From UBA6522 sp965237785 (GTDB lineage: Bacteria > Pseudomonadota > Gammaproteobacteria > Steroidobacterales > Rariloculaceae), in NCBI GenBank assembly GCA_965237785.1, contig OZ250159.1:1984001-2048000 (forward strand): a DNA stretch of 64,000 nucleotides. Direction: 5' to 3'. Shown here one piece after another: positions 17,663 to 26,627 of this stretch (position 1 is the stretch's first letter; each line of letters opens with the position of its first letter). The notes under the pieces were generated by a model. That model did no database searches and was not told where the DNA came from. It saw only the letters and a list, made by a program, of their open reading frames with translations. The position numbers and the translations under genes are program-made.

Positions 17663-18288
17663 GCCACACGCACCCCCGCCCCAGGCAGCTCGACAGCGAA
17701 GACGAACGTTATTCGCGCGAACGGTTGATGGCCGCCGCCATAGAGGAACTATTGGCTGAGAAGGATCTGATTTCGTCCGGTGACATGGCCCGCGCACTGG
17801 ACTATTGGGCGTCCAGAACGCCCGCCGAAGGCGCCCGGATGGTCGCCCGCTCGTGGACCGACCAAGCCTTCGCCGGTCGTGTTCTGCGAAGCGTAAACTC
17901 GGCCGCCGGGGAGCTTGGCATGCGCATGGGCGACACGCCCGTAGTCGCCGTCGCGAATAGCCCGACGGTGCACAATGTCCTCGTGTGTACCCTGTGCTCC
18001 TGCTACCCCATCGGCCTTCTCGGCGAGTCTCCGGGTTGGTACAAGTCGCGAGCCTACCGGTCGCGCGTCGTCAGGGAGCCACGCGCCGTATTGGCTGAAT
18101 TCGGTCTCCACCTTCCCGGCGACGTCGAGGTCCGAGTGCATGACAGCACCGCGGACCAGCGCTATATCGTGATACCGATGCGCCCGGAGGGGACGGAACA
18201 CATGATCGAGGACGAATTGGCCGGCCTTGTTACAAGGGACTGCATGATCGGCACGGCGGTGCCGCGCTACGGCGCCAAGGCCCGCTGA
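17659..18288 (+). CDS. Nitrile hydratase alpha / thiocyanate hydrolase gamma-like catalytic subunit
   Basis: The 209-residue metal-binding subunit. The cluster C110-T-L-C113-S-C115 is the non-corrin cobalt/iron site in which two cysteines become oxidised; Thr after the first Cys is the pattern usually seen in cobalt enzymes (Ser in iron enzymes). The AYRSRVVREPRAVLAEFG stretch supplies the conserved arginines that contact the modified cysteines. Right after the cluster this protein has YPIGLLG where nitrile hydratases usually carry Y-P-W, so the active site may be unusual. The gene order (beta N-domain, beta C-domain, alpha) is that of scnB-scnA-scnC. Substrate not determinable: nitrile, thiocyanate or another. 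Confidence 0.85.
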   Translation: MSHTHPRPRQLDSEDERYSRERLMAAAIEELLAEKDLISSGDMARALDYWASRTPAEGARMVARSWTDQAFAGRVLRSVNSAAGELGMRMGDTPVVAVANSPTVHNVLVCTLCSCYPIGLLGESPGWYKSRAYRSRVVREPRAVLAEFGLHLPGDVEVRVHDSTADQRYIVIPMRPEGTEHMIEDELAGLVTRDCMIGTAVPRYGAKAR

Positions 18289-18335
18289 CCGTTGCCGCAT
18301 CTCGCATTCGCAGGCGCCGTTTAGGGGAGGAAAAC

Positions 18336-19787
18336 ATGCAAAAACCGGATACCTTTTCTCTTGTATCGTTTGTGGTGTTCGCGCTGACCGTCGGTACGGA
18401 GGCGCTGGCCCAGAGCGATGAACCCAACTTCGTGATCGTCGTGGTGGACGACATGCGTTGGGACGACTTCGGCGCCGGCGGACACCCGTTCGTGCAAACT
18501 CCAAATATCGACAGGGTGGCGAACGAGGGGCTGCTCTTCACCAACGCGTTCACCACCACACCGCTGTGCTCACCGGCACGTGCGAGTCTGTTGACGGGGC
18601 TCTACGCGCACACCCATGGCATCATCGACAATACCGATCGAGCGGCTCTAAGCCACGAGCTCGATATTTTCCCCCGGCGTCTTGACGCGGCCGGCTACGA
18701 CACGGCCTTTGTCGGCAAGTGGCACATGGGATCGGACGGTAGTCGCCGCCAGGGTTTCGACTACTGGGTGAGTCTGTCGGGTCAGGGGTCGAACGAAGAC
18801 CCATTACTTACCGAGGGTGGCGAGCAACGAACCGTACCGGGACACGTGACGGACATCTTCACCGACCGCGCCGTCGGTTTTCTCGAGCGTGACCGTGACC
18901 AGCCGTTTCTGCTCTACTTCGCGCAAAAAGCACTGCACCCGGATCCGAGATTGGGTCTCGTGGAAGGAGGGTTCATTGCCGCCGAACGACACCGCGGTAT
19001 GTACGATGACCATCACGTCACCCGGCGCCCCAGCTCCAGCATCCCGCCCTTCGACAAACCGGCGCTGATGCGCAAGGTCGAGGGCCTGCCGCCGCTCGGC
19101 CGCGATACCGCGACGAGCGATAGAACGATCCGCGATCGGATGGAGATGATGACCGGTGTGGATGAGAGCGTCGGCCAGTTACTTGAGGTGCTGGAGCGGA
19201 GTGGGGAACTCGAAGACACGGTTTTTGTCGTGACCAGCGACCATGGCTACTTCTACGGTGAGCACGGGCTGAATCCTCAGCGCCGGCTGGCTTACGAAGA
19301 GACCGCCCGGATCCCCCTGCTGATCCGATACCCGGCACAGATCGACCCGGGCAGCGTCGAGGATCGACTGACTCTCAATCTCGATCTCGCGCCTACCGTG
19401 TTGGCTATGGCGGGCTTGCCGTCGGATCACACCGAGGGCCGTTCGTTACTTCCGCTGTGGACTACCGGGGCGACTGATTGGCGGACCAGCTTTGTCATCG
19501 AGCACCACACGGATCCTCCGAGCTATCTGAGCGGGGCGACCGATACGGCGGACTCCGCACCCCGACAGGGTTCGGAATTCGTGCGCGTACGCGACATGGG
19601 TTACAAGGCCGTTCGGGGGGAGCGATACAAATATATCCAGTACACGGATCTGGACGGTATGGACGAACTCTACGACCTGCGCGCGGATCCGTACGAAATG
19701 GAGAACCTGGCCGGCTCCGCCGCGGCAGCGGAACTCTTGAATGACATGCGTGCCGAGCTTGCACGCCTGCTCGCAGAAACTCGGTAA
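18336..19787 (+). CDS. Secreted sulfatase (arylsulfatase family)
   Basis: Hydrolyses sulfate esters, probably in the periplasm: a signal peptide ends near ALAQS (residues 20-27). The 483 residues carry the metal-binding VVVDDMRWDDFG, the signature C78-S-P-A-R82 in which Cys is converted to formylglycine, the TGLYAHTHG continuation, and VVTSDHGYFYGEHGL with the second metal site. The C-terminal region (ERYKYIQYTDLDGMDELYDL) is typical of this group. A GGGGAGGAAAAC ribosome-binding region precedes the ATG. No formylglycine-generating enzyme or anaerobic maturase lies in the window. Confidence 0.92.
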   Translation: MQKPDTFSLVSFVVFALTVGTEALAQSDEPNFVIVVVDDMRWDDFGAGGHPFVQTPNIDRVANEGLLFTNAFTTTPLCSPARASLLTGLYAHTHGIIDNTDRAALSHELDIFPRRLDAAGYDTAFVGKWHMGSDGSRRQGFDYWVSLSGQGSNEDPLLTEGGEQRTVPGHVTDIFTDRAVGFLERDRDQPFLLYFAQKALHPDPRLGLVEGGFIAAERHRGMYDDHHVTRRPSSSIPPFDKPALMRKVEGLPPLGRDTATSDRTIRDRMEMMTGVDESVGQLLEVLERSGELEDTVFVVTSDHGYFYGEHGLNPQRRLAYEETARIPLLIRYPAQIDPGSVEDRLTLNLDLAPTVLAMAGLPSDHTEGRSLLPLWTTGATDWRTSFVIEHHTDPPSYLSGATDTADSAPRQGSEFVRVRDMGYKAVRGERYKYIQYTDLDGMDELYDLRADPYEMENLAGSAAAAELLNDMRAELARLLAETR

Positions 19788-19864
19788 TCAGTCACAACAA
19801 GGGCGAATTCGGTTGAATGTAGATGAAACAGCAGTCCACGCTCACCCGGGGTGGACATAACGCA

Positions 19865-20491
19865 TCAGACTCGGAATACCCGGCCGGCAAAGGCATCGGC
19901 CACCGATATCGCCACGGGCAACAGGTCGCGTCTCTCCAGTTCGTCCCGCCGATGTTCGTAGTAGGTATTTTTTTTCGGGTCGAACGCCAGGCTGGCTTGT
20001 TCGACCACAGTCTCATCGATCCGCGTTTTGCCGTTTTGCACGGCCGTATCCCATAGCGCCGCACCCCAAAGCTGGATGAAGTATGGATAGCATTGACTAT
20101 CGTCGAGCACTCGCCGCAGGGCCGTATCCTCAAACGAGATTGCGGGTTCTTGCTCGGCCAGCGGCCGTACCAGGGCTGCCATCGCCGCGGGTTCATCGAG
20201 CAGGCCGATACCCAGGTATTCGGCGCGGTTCCAAAATGTCGCCGACATCGCGTTTAGATGTGGCTCCAGATCCGGAGTGCCTGCTAACGCCAACAGGAAA
20301 GGCGCCGCCGCGGTCGCCGATTGGCTGGCGTTGAGCAGCGCTCGCCCTACATCCTCATCCAACGTGTGGGCCTCATCCAACAGGATGACCAACGGCCGAT
20401 AGGTGCATCGGACGGCCAGCAACTCAGTTAGCGTGCCCGGGTTGCCGTCCAATTCCCAGCCGAGTCGCCCGACGCCAATGGAGACGGGCAA
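19865..20491 (-). pseudogene. Remnant of an AAA/archaeal-type ATPase, truncated at both ends
   Basis: About 208 codons of a P-loop ATPase of the kind with a C-terminal helical domain. Visible are Walker B (RPLVILLDEAHTLDE), FLLALAGTPDLEPHL, the YPYFIQLWGAALW segment and RRDELERRDLLPVA. The Walker A half is missing: an in-frame TGA at 20495-20497 closes the frame just upstream, and only a TTG could start it. The C-terminus stops soon after a segment that normally continues. Without a P-loop it could not bind ATP conventionally. I regard it as a decayed gene. The 186 bp upstream (20492-20677) holds nothing I recognise. Confidence 0.7.
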
Positions 20492-20677
20492 GGTTCAGCG
20501 TAGCTTGCCGGCACATCCCTGCGCTACGACCGCGCTTGCCAACGACCCGTTCAAGAAAACGCGGCAGTCACAGGAATGCTGCGCCAGCATGATCGGTAAA
20601 CGAATCGGCGTCGCGGATGTACTTCAGCACGGTCGCAGGGCTGCGTGTAACGATCGGTTTGATTTGCGAACCGAGCC

Positions 20678-22339
20678 CTACATGCCAGCGTAATTCGGAC
20701 CTCCACCCCCTTCAGGAGGCACCCAGTCGATGTTCTGCTCGGGATCCTTGATATCGCAGGTCTTGCAGTGGACGCAGTTCTGGGCATTGATCTGGAAGCG
20801 CGGGCCGCCGGAAGCGTCGTTCACGATTTCGTAGACGCCGGCCGGGCAATACCGCTGCGCAGGCTCGTCGAACCTTGGAAGATTGCGTTCGATCGGAATG
20901 CCCGGGTCCGCGAGCCGCAGATGACAGGGTTGATCTTCGTCGTGGTTCGTGTTGGAAACGAATACCGACGACAATCTGTCGAAAGAGATTTCCCCGTCGG
21001 GCCGAGGGTAGTCGATCTTCCGCGCCCGGTCCGCGGCCTTCAGACATTCATGATCGGGCTTGCGGTTGCGCAATGTAAACGGGAGGTGTCCGAGAAGCAG
21101 ATTATGCTCGACAAAGGCCAGTGCGGCGCCCAGCGCCGTACCGAACTTGCTCAACCCGGGACTGAAGTTTCGCGACCGATGCAGCTCCTCCCAGACCCAG
21201 GAGGCTTTGACGCGCCTGCCAAACGCCGAGAGATCGCGCGCACGGGTGCCTGGCTCCTCCGGCAGCGCCTCGAACACCGCCTCCGCTGCGAGCATCCCGG
21301 TCTTCATGGCGGTGTGGGAACCCTTGATCTTTGCGCCGTTGAGAAAACCCGCCTCGCATCCCACCAGCAATCCGCCGGGAAAGCTCAGTCGCGGAATGGA
21401 TTGGACTCCTCCCTTGTTCACCGCCCGCGCGCCGTAAGCGACCCGAGTGCCTCCCTCGAGTATGTGGCGAATCCCGGGATGAAGCTTCCAGCGTTGAAAC
21501 TCCTCGAACGGATCGAGATGAGGATTCTCGTAGTTGAGCGCAATGACGAATCCCAGGTAAACCTGATGGTCCTCGGCGTGATAGAGGAAGCCGCCGCCTT
21601 CGGTATGGTTGTCCAGTGGCCAGCCGAACGTATGCACCACGGCGCCCGGCTGGTGATTTTCCGGGACGACGTTCCAGATTTCCTTGAATCCGATCCCGTA
21701 GTGCTGGGGGTCGGCTGACTCTCTGAGATCGAAGCGGGTCTCAAGCTCCTTGCCGAGACTGCCCCGGCAGCCTTCGGCAAAGATCACGAAGGGAGCCCTG
21801 AGTTCATAGCCCGCCTGATGGCCCGGCTTTTGAGAGCCGTCCGCCGCGACTCCCATATCGCCGGTGGCGACGCCGCAAACCGTCCCTGAGTCGTCGTAGA
21901 GCACCTCCGTCGCGGCAAACCCGGCGAAGATGTTGCAGCCCAGGCCTTCCGCCTGCTCACCCAACCACTGGCACAGCCGCCCTAGACTGACGACATAGTT
22001 GCCCCGGTTATGCATCACCCTGGGTATGAGAAAGTGGGGCACGTTCATGCCTCGGGTGCCGTTTCGAAGCCAGTAAAAGGCCTCCTTGGCAACGGGGGTA
22101 CGCACGGGCGCGCCTCGATCGCGCCAATCGGGGAACAGTTCATCCAACGCGCGCGTCTCAACGACGGCGCCCGAGACGATGTGACCGCCGATGTCGGCGG
22201 CTTTCTCCACCAGGCACACATCCAATTCGGTGCCCCGCGCTGTCGCAAGCTGGCCGAGCCGGCACGCCGCGGCCAGCCCCGCCGGGCCCGCGCCGACGAT
22301 CACGACATCGAAGTCCAGGGATTCCCTTTGCACCGACAT
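20678..22339 (-). CDS. Electron transfer flavoprotein-ubiquinone oxidoreductase
   Basis: Membrane-associated flavoprotein with a 4Fe-4S cluster passing electrons from ETF (fatty acid and amino acid oxidation) to quinone. Started at ATG 22339 it has 553 residues, the family length. It shows the FAD-binding GAGPAGLAAACRL at about residue 16, GCEAGFLNGAKIKGSHTAMK, and C-terminal cluster cysteines in CPAGVYE and NCVHCKTCDI. The open frame continues upstream to 22870 but that part runs through the neighbouring DUF6152 gene in another frame and has no family resemblance. etfA and etfB are not in the window. Confidence 0.95.
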   Translation of the reverse strand: MSVQRESLDFDVVIVGAGPAGLAAACRLGQLATARGTELDVCLVEKAADIGGHIVSGAVVETRALDELFPDWRDRGAPVRTPVAKEAFYWLRNGTRGMNVPHFLIPRVMHNRGNYVVSLGRLCQWLGEQAEGLGCNIFAGFAATEVLYDDSGTVCGVATGDMGVAADGSQKPGHQAGYELRAPFVIFAEGCRGSLGKELETRFDLRESADPQHYGIGFKEIWNVVPENHQPGAVVHTFGWPLDNHTEGGGFLYHAEDHQVYLGFVIALNYENPHLDPFEEFQRWKLHPGIRHILEGGTRVAYGARAVNKGGVQSIPRLSFPGGLLVGCEAGFLNGAKIKGSHTAMKTGMLAAEAVFEALPEEPGTRARDLSAFGRRVKASWVWEELHRSRNFSPGLSKFGTALGAALAFVEHNLLLGHLPFTLRNRKPDHECLKAADRARKIDYPRPDGEISFDRLSSVFVSNTNHDEDQPCHLRLADPGIPIERNLPRFDEPAQRYCPAGVYEIVNDASGGPRFQINAQNCVHCKTCDIKDPEQNIDWVPPEGGGGPNYAGM

Positions 22340-22353
22340 CTCGATTCCTGTCC

Positions 22354-22779
22354 TTAACGAATGGGACCGGGGTCTTGCAGTATCTGCCCGTCCGGCAACT
22401 CCGCCTCGACGAAGTACATGGTGTTGGGCCGGTAGCCCAACCGCCCCGAAACCCTGACCTTTGCGCCAACCTCCAGTGCCATGAAGTCGAATCCCTGCCG
22501 CTCGAGCGCAATTCTTGCGAGCAGTTCGACCAGCCACTCCTCCGTCGCGCCCGTTTCGCTCGTCATCTCCAGGACAAAGGAGCCATGGGGATTGACCCAG
22601 TTCACGGACAGGATACGGCCCTCGACCGAGACGACCTCCTCGGAGAAATTCAGCGACGTGGAATGGTGGGCGCTGAGCATGGCCGGCAACAGCAGTAACG
22701 AAACCAGAGTGCCGTAAGGCCTGATCGCCCTGTTTCGTGACTGGCGGCTCGCTCTTGACCGGAGTGTCGTACCGTCCAT
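22354..22779 (-). CDS. DUF6152 secreted protein, stand-alone version
   Basis: A 141-residue protein from ATG 22779, with an N-terminal signal peptide (hydrophobic GTLVSLLLLPAML, cleavage predicted after LSA). The mature chain would begin H38-H39-S40-T, and a further conserved His lies in N63-P64-H65. The fold continues with VEGRILSV, EEWLVELL and VGAKVRVSGRLGY. Two longer proteins in this window (50210-51232 and 55860-56870) start with the same domain. It lies two bases after the stop of the gene encoding their second domain, so the pair is a split form of the fused protein. Function unknown; periplasmic by signal peptide. Confidence 0.8.
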   Translation of the reverse strand: MDGTTLRSRASRQSRNRAIRPYGTLVSLLLLPAMLSAHHSTSLNFSEEVVSVEGRILSVNWVNPHGSFVLEMTSETGATEEWLVELLARIALERQGFDFMALEVGAKVRVSGRLGYRPNTMYFVEAELPDGQILQDPGPIR

Positions 22780-22781
22780 GA

Positions 22782-23483
22782 CTACCTGTCCTCGTATCCC
22801 GCGTTTTCGGGTGTGCACCCGTAGACCACCACGTCGAAATCCGATCGTCGGAAACGGTATTCGAAAACAACGGGCGCGCGTAGCGTAATCGGGTCGACGT
22901 AGGTTATCTCCAGCGCGAGCCTGTCTCCATCCCGATAGAAACGCTCGACGCTTCGCAGGGCCGCGGATTGGGGAATGTAGCGGCGTATCGTCGTGATGAA
23001 CCCGGGCGCATAGGCCAGGGTCTCGACGATCAACTCGTCGTCCTCGTACCAGCCGATGGAATGACCCATGGCAGGCATCGCCCGGCCGTCGATGTTGACG
23101 GTACCTGGCGCGGCCTCCAGCGGGTGGGCCGGCTGGTTCAATGCGATGCTCCGACGCAGATCGAACATCTCGTAGACGATATCAACCCGGTCTTCGAACA
23201 GTTGAAACTCGATGGGCGAACCCGGGTTGTCCCAAATCCTGCTCAACCCCGACGGGATGCAAAGGAGACTGGGGTCGTCCGTAAGCACGTCGAAGGCATC
23301 GTGCCGGCGCTGACCCTCATCCGTGTAGTCGACTGCGGAAACCGTGAGGCCGCCCGCGCCGAAGGAACCGTCGAGCATCCAGACCCCTTCAAACTCCGGT
23401 TCGGCGGCGACGTAAAGAGGCCAAATCAGCAGAAGCCAGCTCCAGCCGCCCCGGCCCTTCCTGGAATACTTCGAATGTCGCAT
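22782..23483 (-). CDS. Secreted protein homologous to the second domain of the fused DUF6152 proteins
   Basis: A 233-residue protein with a signal peptide (WSWLLLIWPLYVAAEP). It shares with the C-terminal ~200 residues of the fused proteins at 50210 and 55860 a series of landmarks: a D-N-P or N-Y-P segment, a conserved C..P/K-G-L/M segment (CIPSGLSRI), IEFQLFEDRV compared with MEFVRRGDAIL, GHSIGWYEDDELIVETL compared with GHSTGRWEGGILVVETV, and a final YGCTPEN compared with WDCEERQ. It follows dnaE2 by 30 bp in the same direction. No enzymatic motif recognised; the shared domain and adjacency imply it works with the DUF6152 partner encoded next. Confidence 0.65.
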   Translation of the reverse strand: MRHSKYSRKGRGGWSWLLLIWPLYVAAEPEFEGVWMLDGSFGAGGLTVSAVDYTDEGQRRHDAFDVLTDDPSLLCIPSGLSRIWDNPGSPIEFQLFEDRVDIVYEMFDLRRSIALNQPAHPLEAAPGTVNIDGRAMPAMGHSIGWYEDDELIVETLAYAPGFITTIRRYIPQSAALRSVERFYRDGDRLALEITYVDPITLRAPVVFEYRFRRSDFDVVVYGCTPENAGYEDR

Positions 23484-23513
23484 CCGCTGTCGATCCTGCT
23501 TGCGTTTCGTCGG

Positions 23514-26500
23514 CTAGTGAAAATCCCGTGACTGTGTCGGGAGTGCGCCCAAGAGAGCGCTATGATCGCACAAACGCCTGGCCACGATGTGCACCACCTC
23601 GCCCTCCCGTTGGATGTTGCCACTAACGCCCAACAGCGTCGCGCCCAATAGAACCTGTCGCTGGCGTTCGGCGACCCGCTCCCAGACCACCAGATTCAGA
23701 TAGCCCGTCTCGTCCTCGATGGTTACGAAGATGACGCCCGAGGCAGTGGAGGGCCGTTGCCGCGTGATCACCAGGCCCGAGGCATGCACAGCGGCGCCAT
23801 GGGACAACCGCAGCACCTCGCCGGCGGTCTGCATACCCAGCGAGGTCAATCGGCTGCGGAGCAGGGCCAGGGGATGACGGCGAAGACTGAGCCCCAGGTG
23901 TCGGTAATCGGCAAGAATTTCCTCGCCTTCGGTCGGGGCTTTCAACATCGGAATGCCCTCGGCGATGCGGGACTGGCCGAGCAGCGGGGTCGACTCCTCG
24001 ACACCGGCGGCATCCCAGTGCGCACGGTGGCGGTTCCTTGCCAGGGTCTCCAACGCGCCGCCGCCGGCCAGGACGTCCAGGTCTCTCCTGCCGAGTTGCG
24101 CGCGTTCCGCCAACCCCGGCACGGACTTGAAAGCGCCCCCGCGCCGAACGCTCACCACCCGCTCGGCGGCGCGCTCCGCCAGACCCTTGACCCTGTTCAA
24201 TCCCAATCGCAACACCGGCCGGCCTTGCGCATCGTGCTCCAATGTGGACTCCCGATCGCTGTGGTTGACATCCACCGGCCTGACTTCCACCCCATGCTCC
24301 CGGGCACAGCGGACCAACTGCGCTGGCGCGTAAAAGCCCATGGGCTGACTGTTGAGCAACGCGCAGAAGAAAACCGCGGGCTCATGACACTTGAGCCAGG
24401 CGGAAACATAGACCAGCAGCGCGAAGCTCGCGGCATGGGACTCCGGGAAACCATAGTCTCCGAACCCCTTGATCTGGTTGAAAATCCGCTCGGCAAATTC
24501 CGCCGAATAACCGCGCTCGACCATGCCCGCTTTCAAGCGGATTTCAAAGCCTTCCAATCCTCCCCGCCGCTTCCAGGCCGCCATGGCCCGGCGCAGTCGG
24601 TCCGCCTCCCCCGGTGTAAACCCTGCCGCCACCATGGCCAACTGCATGACCTGTTCCTGGAAGATGGGAACCCCGAGCGTTCGCTGCAGAACCCGCGCGA
24701 TCTCGGGGCTGGGATAGGTGATGGGCTCCTCGCCGTTGCGCCGTCTGAGGTAGGGATGGACCATGTCGCCCTGGATGGGCCCGGGCCTGACGATCGCCAC
24801 CTCGATGACCAGATCGTAATAGCACCTGGGTTTGAGGCGCGGCAGCATGGCCATCTGAGCACGGGACTCGATCTGGAAAACCCCCATGGTATCGGCGGCG
24901 CAGATCATGTCGTAGACCGCCTGATCTTCCGCCGGGAGGCTGGCCATGGTGTATTCACGGCCGTAAAAATTGCGGATCAACTCGAAGCTGCGGCGAATCG
25001 CACTCAACATCCCCAAGCCGAGCACGTCCACCTTCAACAACCCCAGATCCTCCAGATCGTCCTTGTCCCACTGGATGACCGTGCGATCCTCCATGGCCGC
25101 ATTCTCGGTAGGGACCAATCGGCTCAATGGACCCTGGGAAATGACGAATCCTCCCACGTGTTGAGACAGATGCCGTGGGAACCCCACCAAGTCCCTCATC
25201 AGGCCCATGAGACGGCGAATGACGGGAGCATCCGGGTCGAATCCCACCGCATTGATTTGTTGCGCGGCGATTTGACTTCCGTCCCACCACTGCACCGACT
25301 TGGCCAGAACGCTCACCTCGGCTTCTTCCATCCCCAATGCCTTGCCCACATCACGAACCGCGCTTCGTGTTCGATAACTGATGACCGTGGCGGCCAACGC
25401 GGCGCGTTCACGCGAATATTTCCGATAGATGTATTGAATGACTTCCTCGCGGCGCTGGTGCTCGAAATCCACATCGATGTCGGGCGGCTCATCCCTTTCC
25501 CTGGAAATAAACCGCTCCATGAGCATTTCCATGCGCGCGGGGTCGACTTCGGTGATTCCCAGGCAGTAGCACACAGCCGAATTGGCCGCGGAACCGCGTC
25601 CCTGGCAGAGGATGCCCCGGCCACGGGCAAAACGGACGATATCGTGAACGGTGAGGAAATAGGCCTCGTAGCGGAGTTCGCCGATGAGCCTCAGTTCGTG
25701 TTCGACTAGCCGTTTAACCCTGGTCGGCGTTCCATTGGGCCACCGCCAACGCATGCCCTGTTCGGTGAGATCGCGTAAATGGCTCGCGGGCGTTGCCCCG
25801 TCCGGAACCAGTTCGCGTGGGTATTCATAGCGCAGTTCGTCCAGGGAGAAATCGATGCGCTCGGCGACCGCGACCGTCTCCCTCAACAGGCTCTCGGGAT
25901 AAATCCGGGTCAACTCATCGATGGGCCGCAGAAACCGCTCGCCGTTGGAATAAAGCCCAAAACCCATCCTGTTCAGCGGTTTCTTGCGGCGAATGGCCGT
26001 GAGGGTGTCCTGCAGCATCCGGCGCTCGCGGCAATGCATGTGGACGTTGCCGCTGGCGAGCATGGGCAGATCGAGTTTCGCCGCGGCGTTCTTCCACCGG
26101 GCCAGCAACGCCCGGTCCCGCCCGTTCACCAGGAGTTCCGCCGCCAACCACAGACGGCGAGGGAACCGCTCCTTGAGCCAGGCGCCTTCCCGCACGTCGG
26201 CAGCGGCTCCCGGCAACCACAGAACCAGGCATTCCGAAGGCGTCAGGTAGTGCTCGAGATCCTTTCGTGTCAGACGGTAGGAGCCTTTTTCAGCCGCTCG
26301 CCGGCCATGGCTGATGAGCGCCGAAAGCGCCCCGTAGGCGGCGCGATTCGGCGCCAGCACCACGGTCTTCGTACCTTCCTTGAGGCGAAATTCGCTACCG
26401 ATAATGAGTTTAAAAGGCTGTTTTTTGGCTGCGGAGTGGGCTCGAACCACGCCGGCCAGGGAGCACTCGTCGGTCAGCGCAAGCGCCGCATAGCCCAGTT

Positions 26501-26627
26501 GAGCGGCCCGCTCCACCTGCTCCCGGGGATGGGATGCGCCGCGGAGAAAGGTGAAATTGCTCAGGCAATGCAACTCCGCGTAGCCGCGGGGTGGCTTGCC
26601 GGATGGCCGCTCAACCGAAGATTCCAT
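23514..26627 (-). CDS. dnaE2: Error-prone DNA polymerase DnaE2 (ImuC)
   Basis: Alpha-subunit-type DNA polymerase (1037 residues) performing damage-induced translesion synthesis with ImuA and ImuB. An N-terminal PHP domain (YAELHCLSNFTFLRGASHP, LALTDECSLAGVVRAH) is followed by the polymerase core containing PDIDVDFEHQRREEVIQYIY with the catalytic Asp pair. The helix-hairpin-helix and OB-fold region is C-terminal, and the chain ends GALPTQSRDFH. ATG 26627 overlaps the imuB stop by 17 bp. The frame is open further upstream to 26750, but that lies within imuB. SOS-controlled through the lexA promoter region if the operon is intact. Confidence 0.95.
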   Translation of the reverse strand: MESSVERPSGKPPRGYAELHCLSNFTFLRGASHPREQVERAAQLGYAALALTDECSLAGVVRAHSAAKKQPFKLIIGSEFRLKEGTKTVVLAPNRAAYGALSALISHGRRAAEKGSYRLTRKDLEHYLTPSECLVLWLPGAAADVREGAWLKERFPRRLWLAAELLVNGRDRALLARWKNAAAKLDLPMLASGNVHMHCRERRMLQDTLTAIRRKKPLNRMGFGLYSNGERFLRPIDELTRIYPESLLRETVAVAERIDFSLDELRYEYPRELVPDGATPASHLRDLTEQGMRWRWPNGTPTRVKRLVEHELRLIGELRYEAYFLTVHDIVRFARGRGILCQGRGSAANSAVCYCLGITEVDPARMEMLMERFISRERDEPPDIDVDFEHQRREEVIQYIYRKYSRERAALAATVISYRTRSAVRDVGKALGMEEAEVSVLAKSVQWWDGSQIAAQQINAVGFDPDAPVIRRLMGLMRDLVGFPRHLSQHVGGFVISQGPLSRLVPTENAAMEDRTVIQWDKDDLEDLGLLKVDVLGLGMLSAIRRSFELIRNFYGREYTMASLPAEDQAVYDMICAADTMGVFQIESRAQMAMLPRLKPRCYYDLVIEVAIVRPGPIQGDMVHPYLRRRNGEEPITYPSPEIARVLQRTLGVPIFQEQVMQLAMVAAGFTPGEADRLRRAMAAWKRRGGLEGFEIRLKAGMVERGYSAEFAERIFNQIKGFGDYGFPESHAASFALLVYVSAWLKCHEPAVFFCALLNSQPMGFYAPAQLVRCAREHGVEVRPVDVNHSDRESTLEHDAQGRPVLRLGLNRVKGLAERAAERVVSVRRGGAFKSVPGLAERAQLGRRDLDVLAGGGALETLARNRHRAHWDAAGVEESTPLLGQSRIAEGIPMLKAPTEGEEILADYRHLGLSLRRHPLALLRSRLTSLGMQTAGEVLRLSHGAAVHASGLVITRQRPSTASGVIFVTIEDETGYLNLVVWERVAERQRQVLLGATLLGVSGNIQREGEVVHIVARRLCDHSALLGALPTQSRDFH

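Noticed and set aside
22340..22870. N-terminal extension of the ETF-QO frame
   Set aside because: It runs across the DUF6152 gene in another frame and the family start is at 22339.
23757..25709. 650-codon + strand frame opposite dnaE2
   Set aside because: Antisense frame with no recognisable domain and biased composition.
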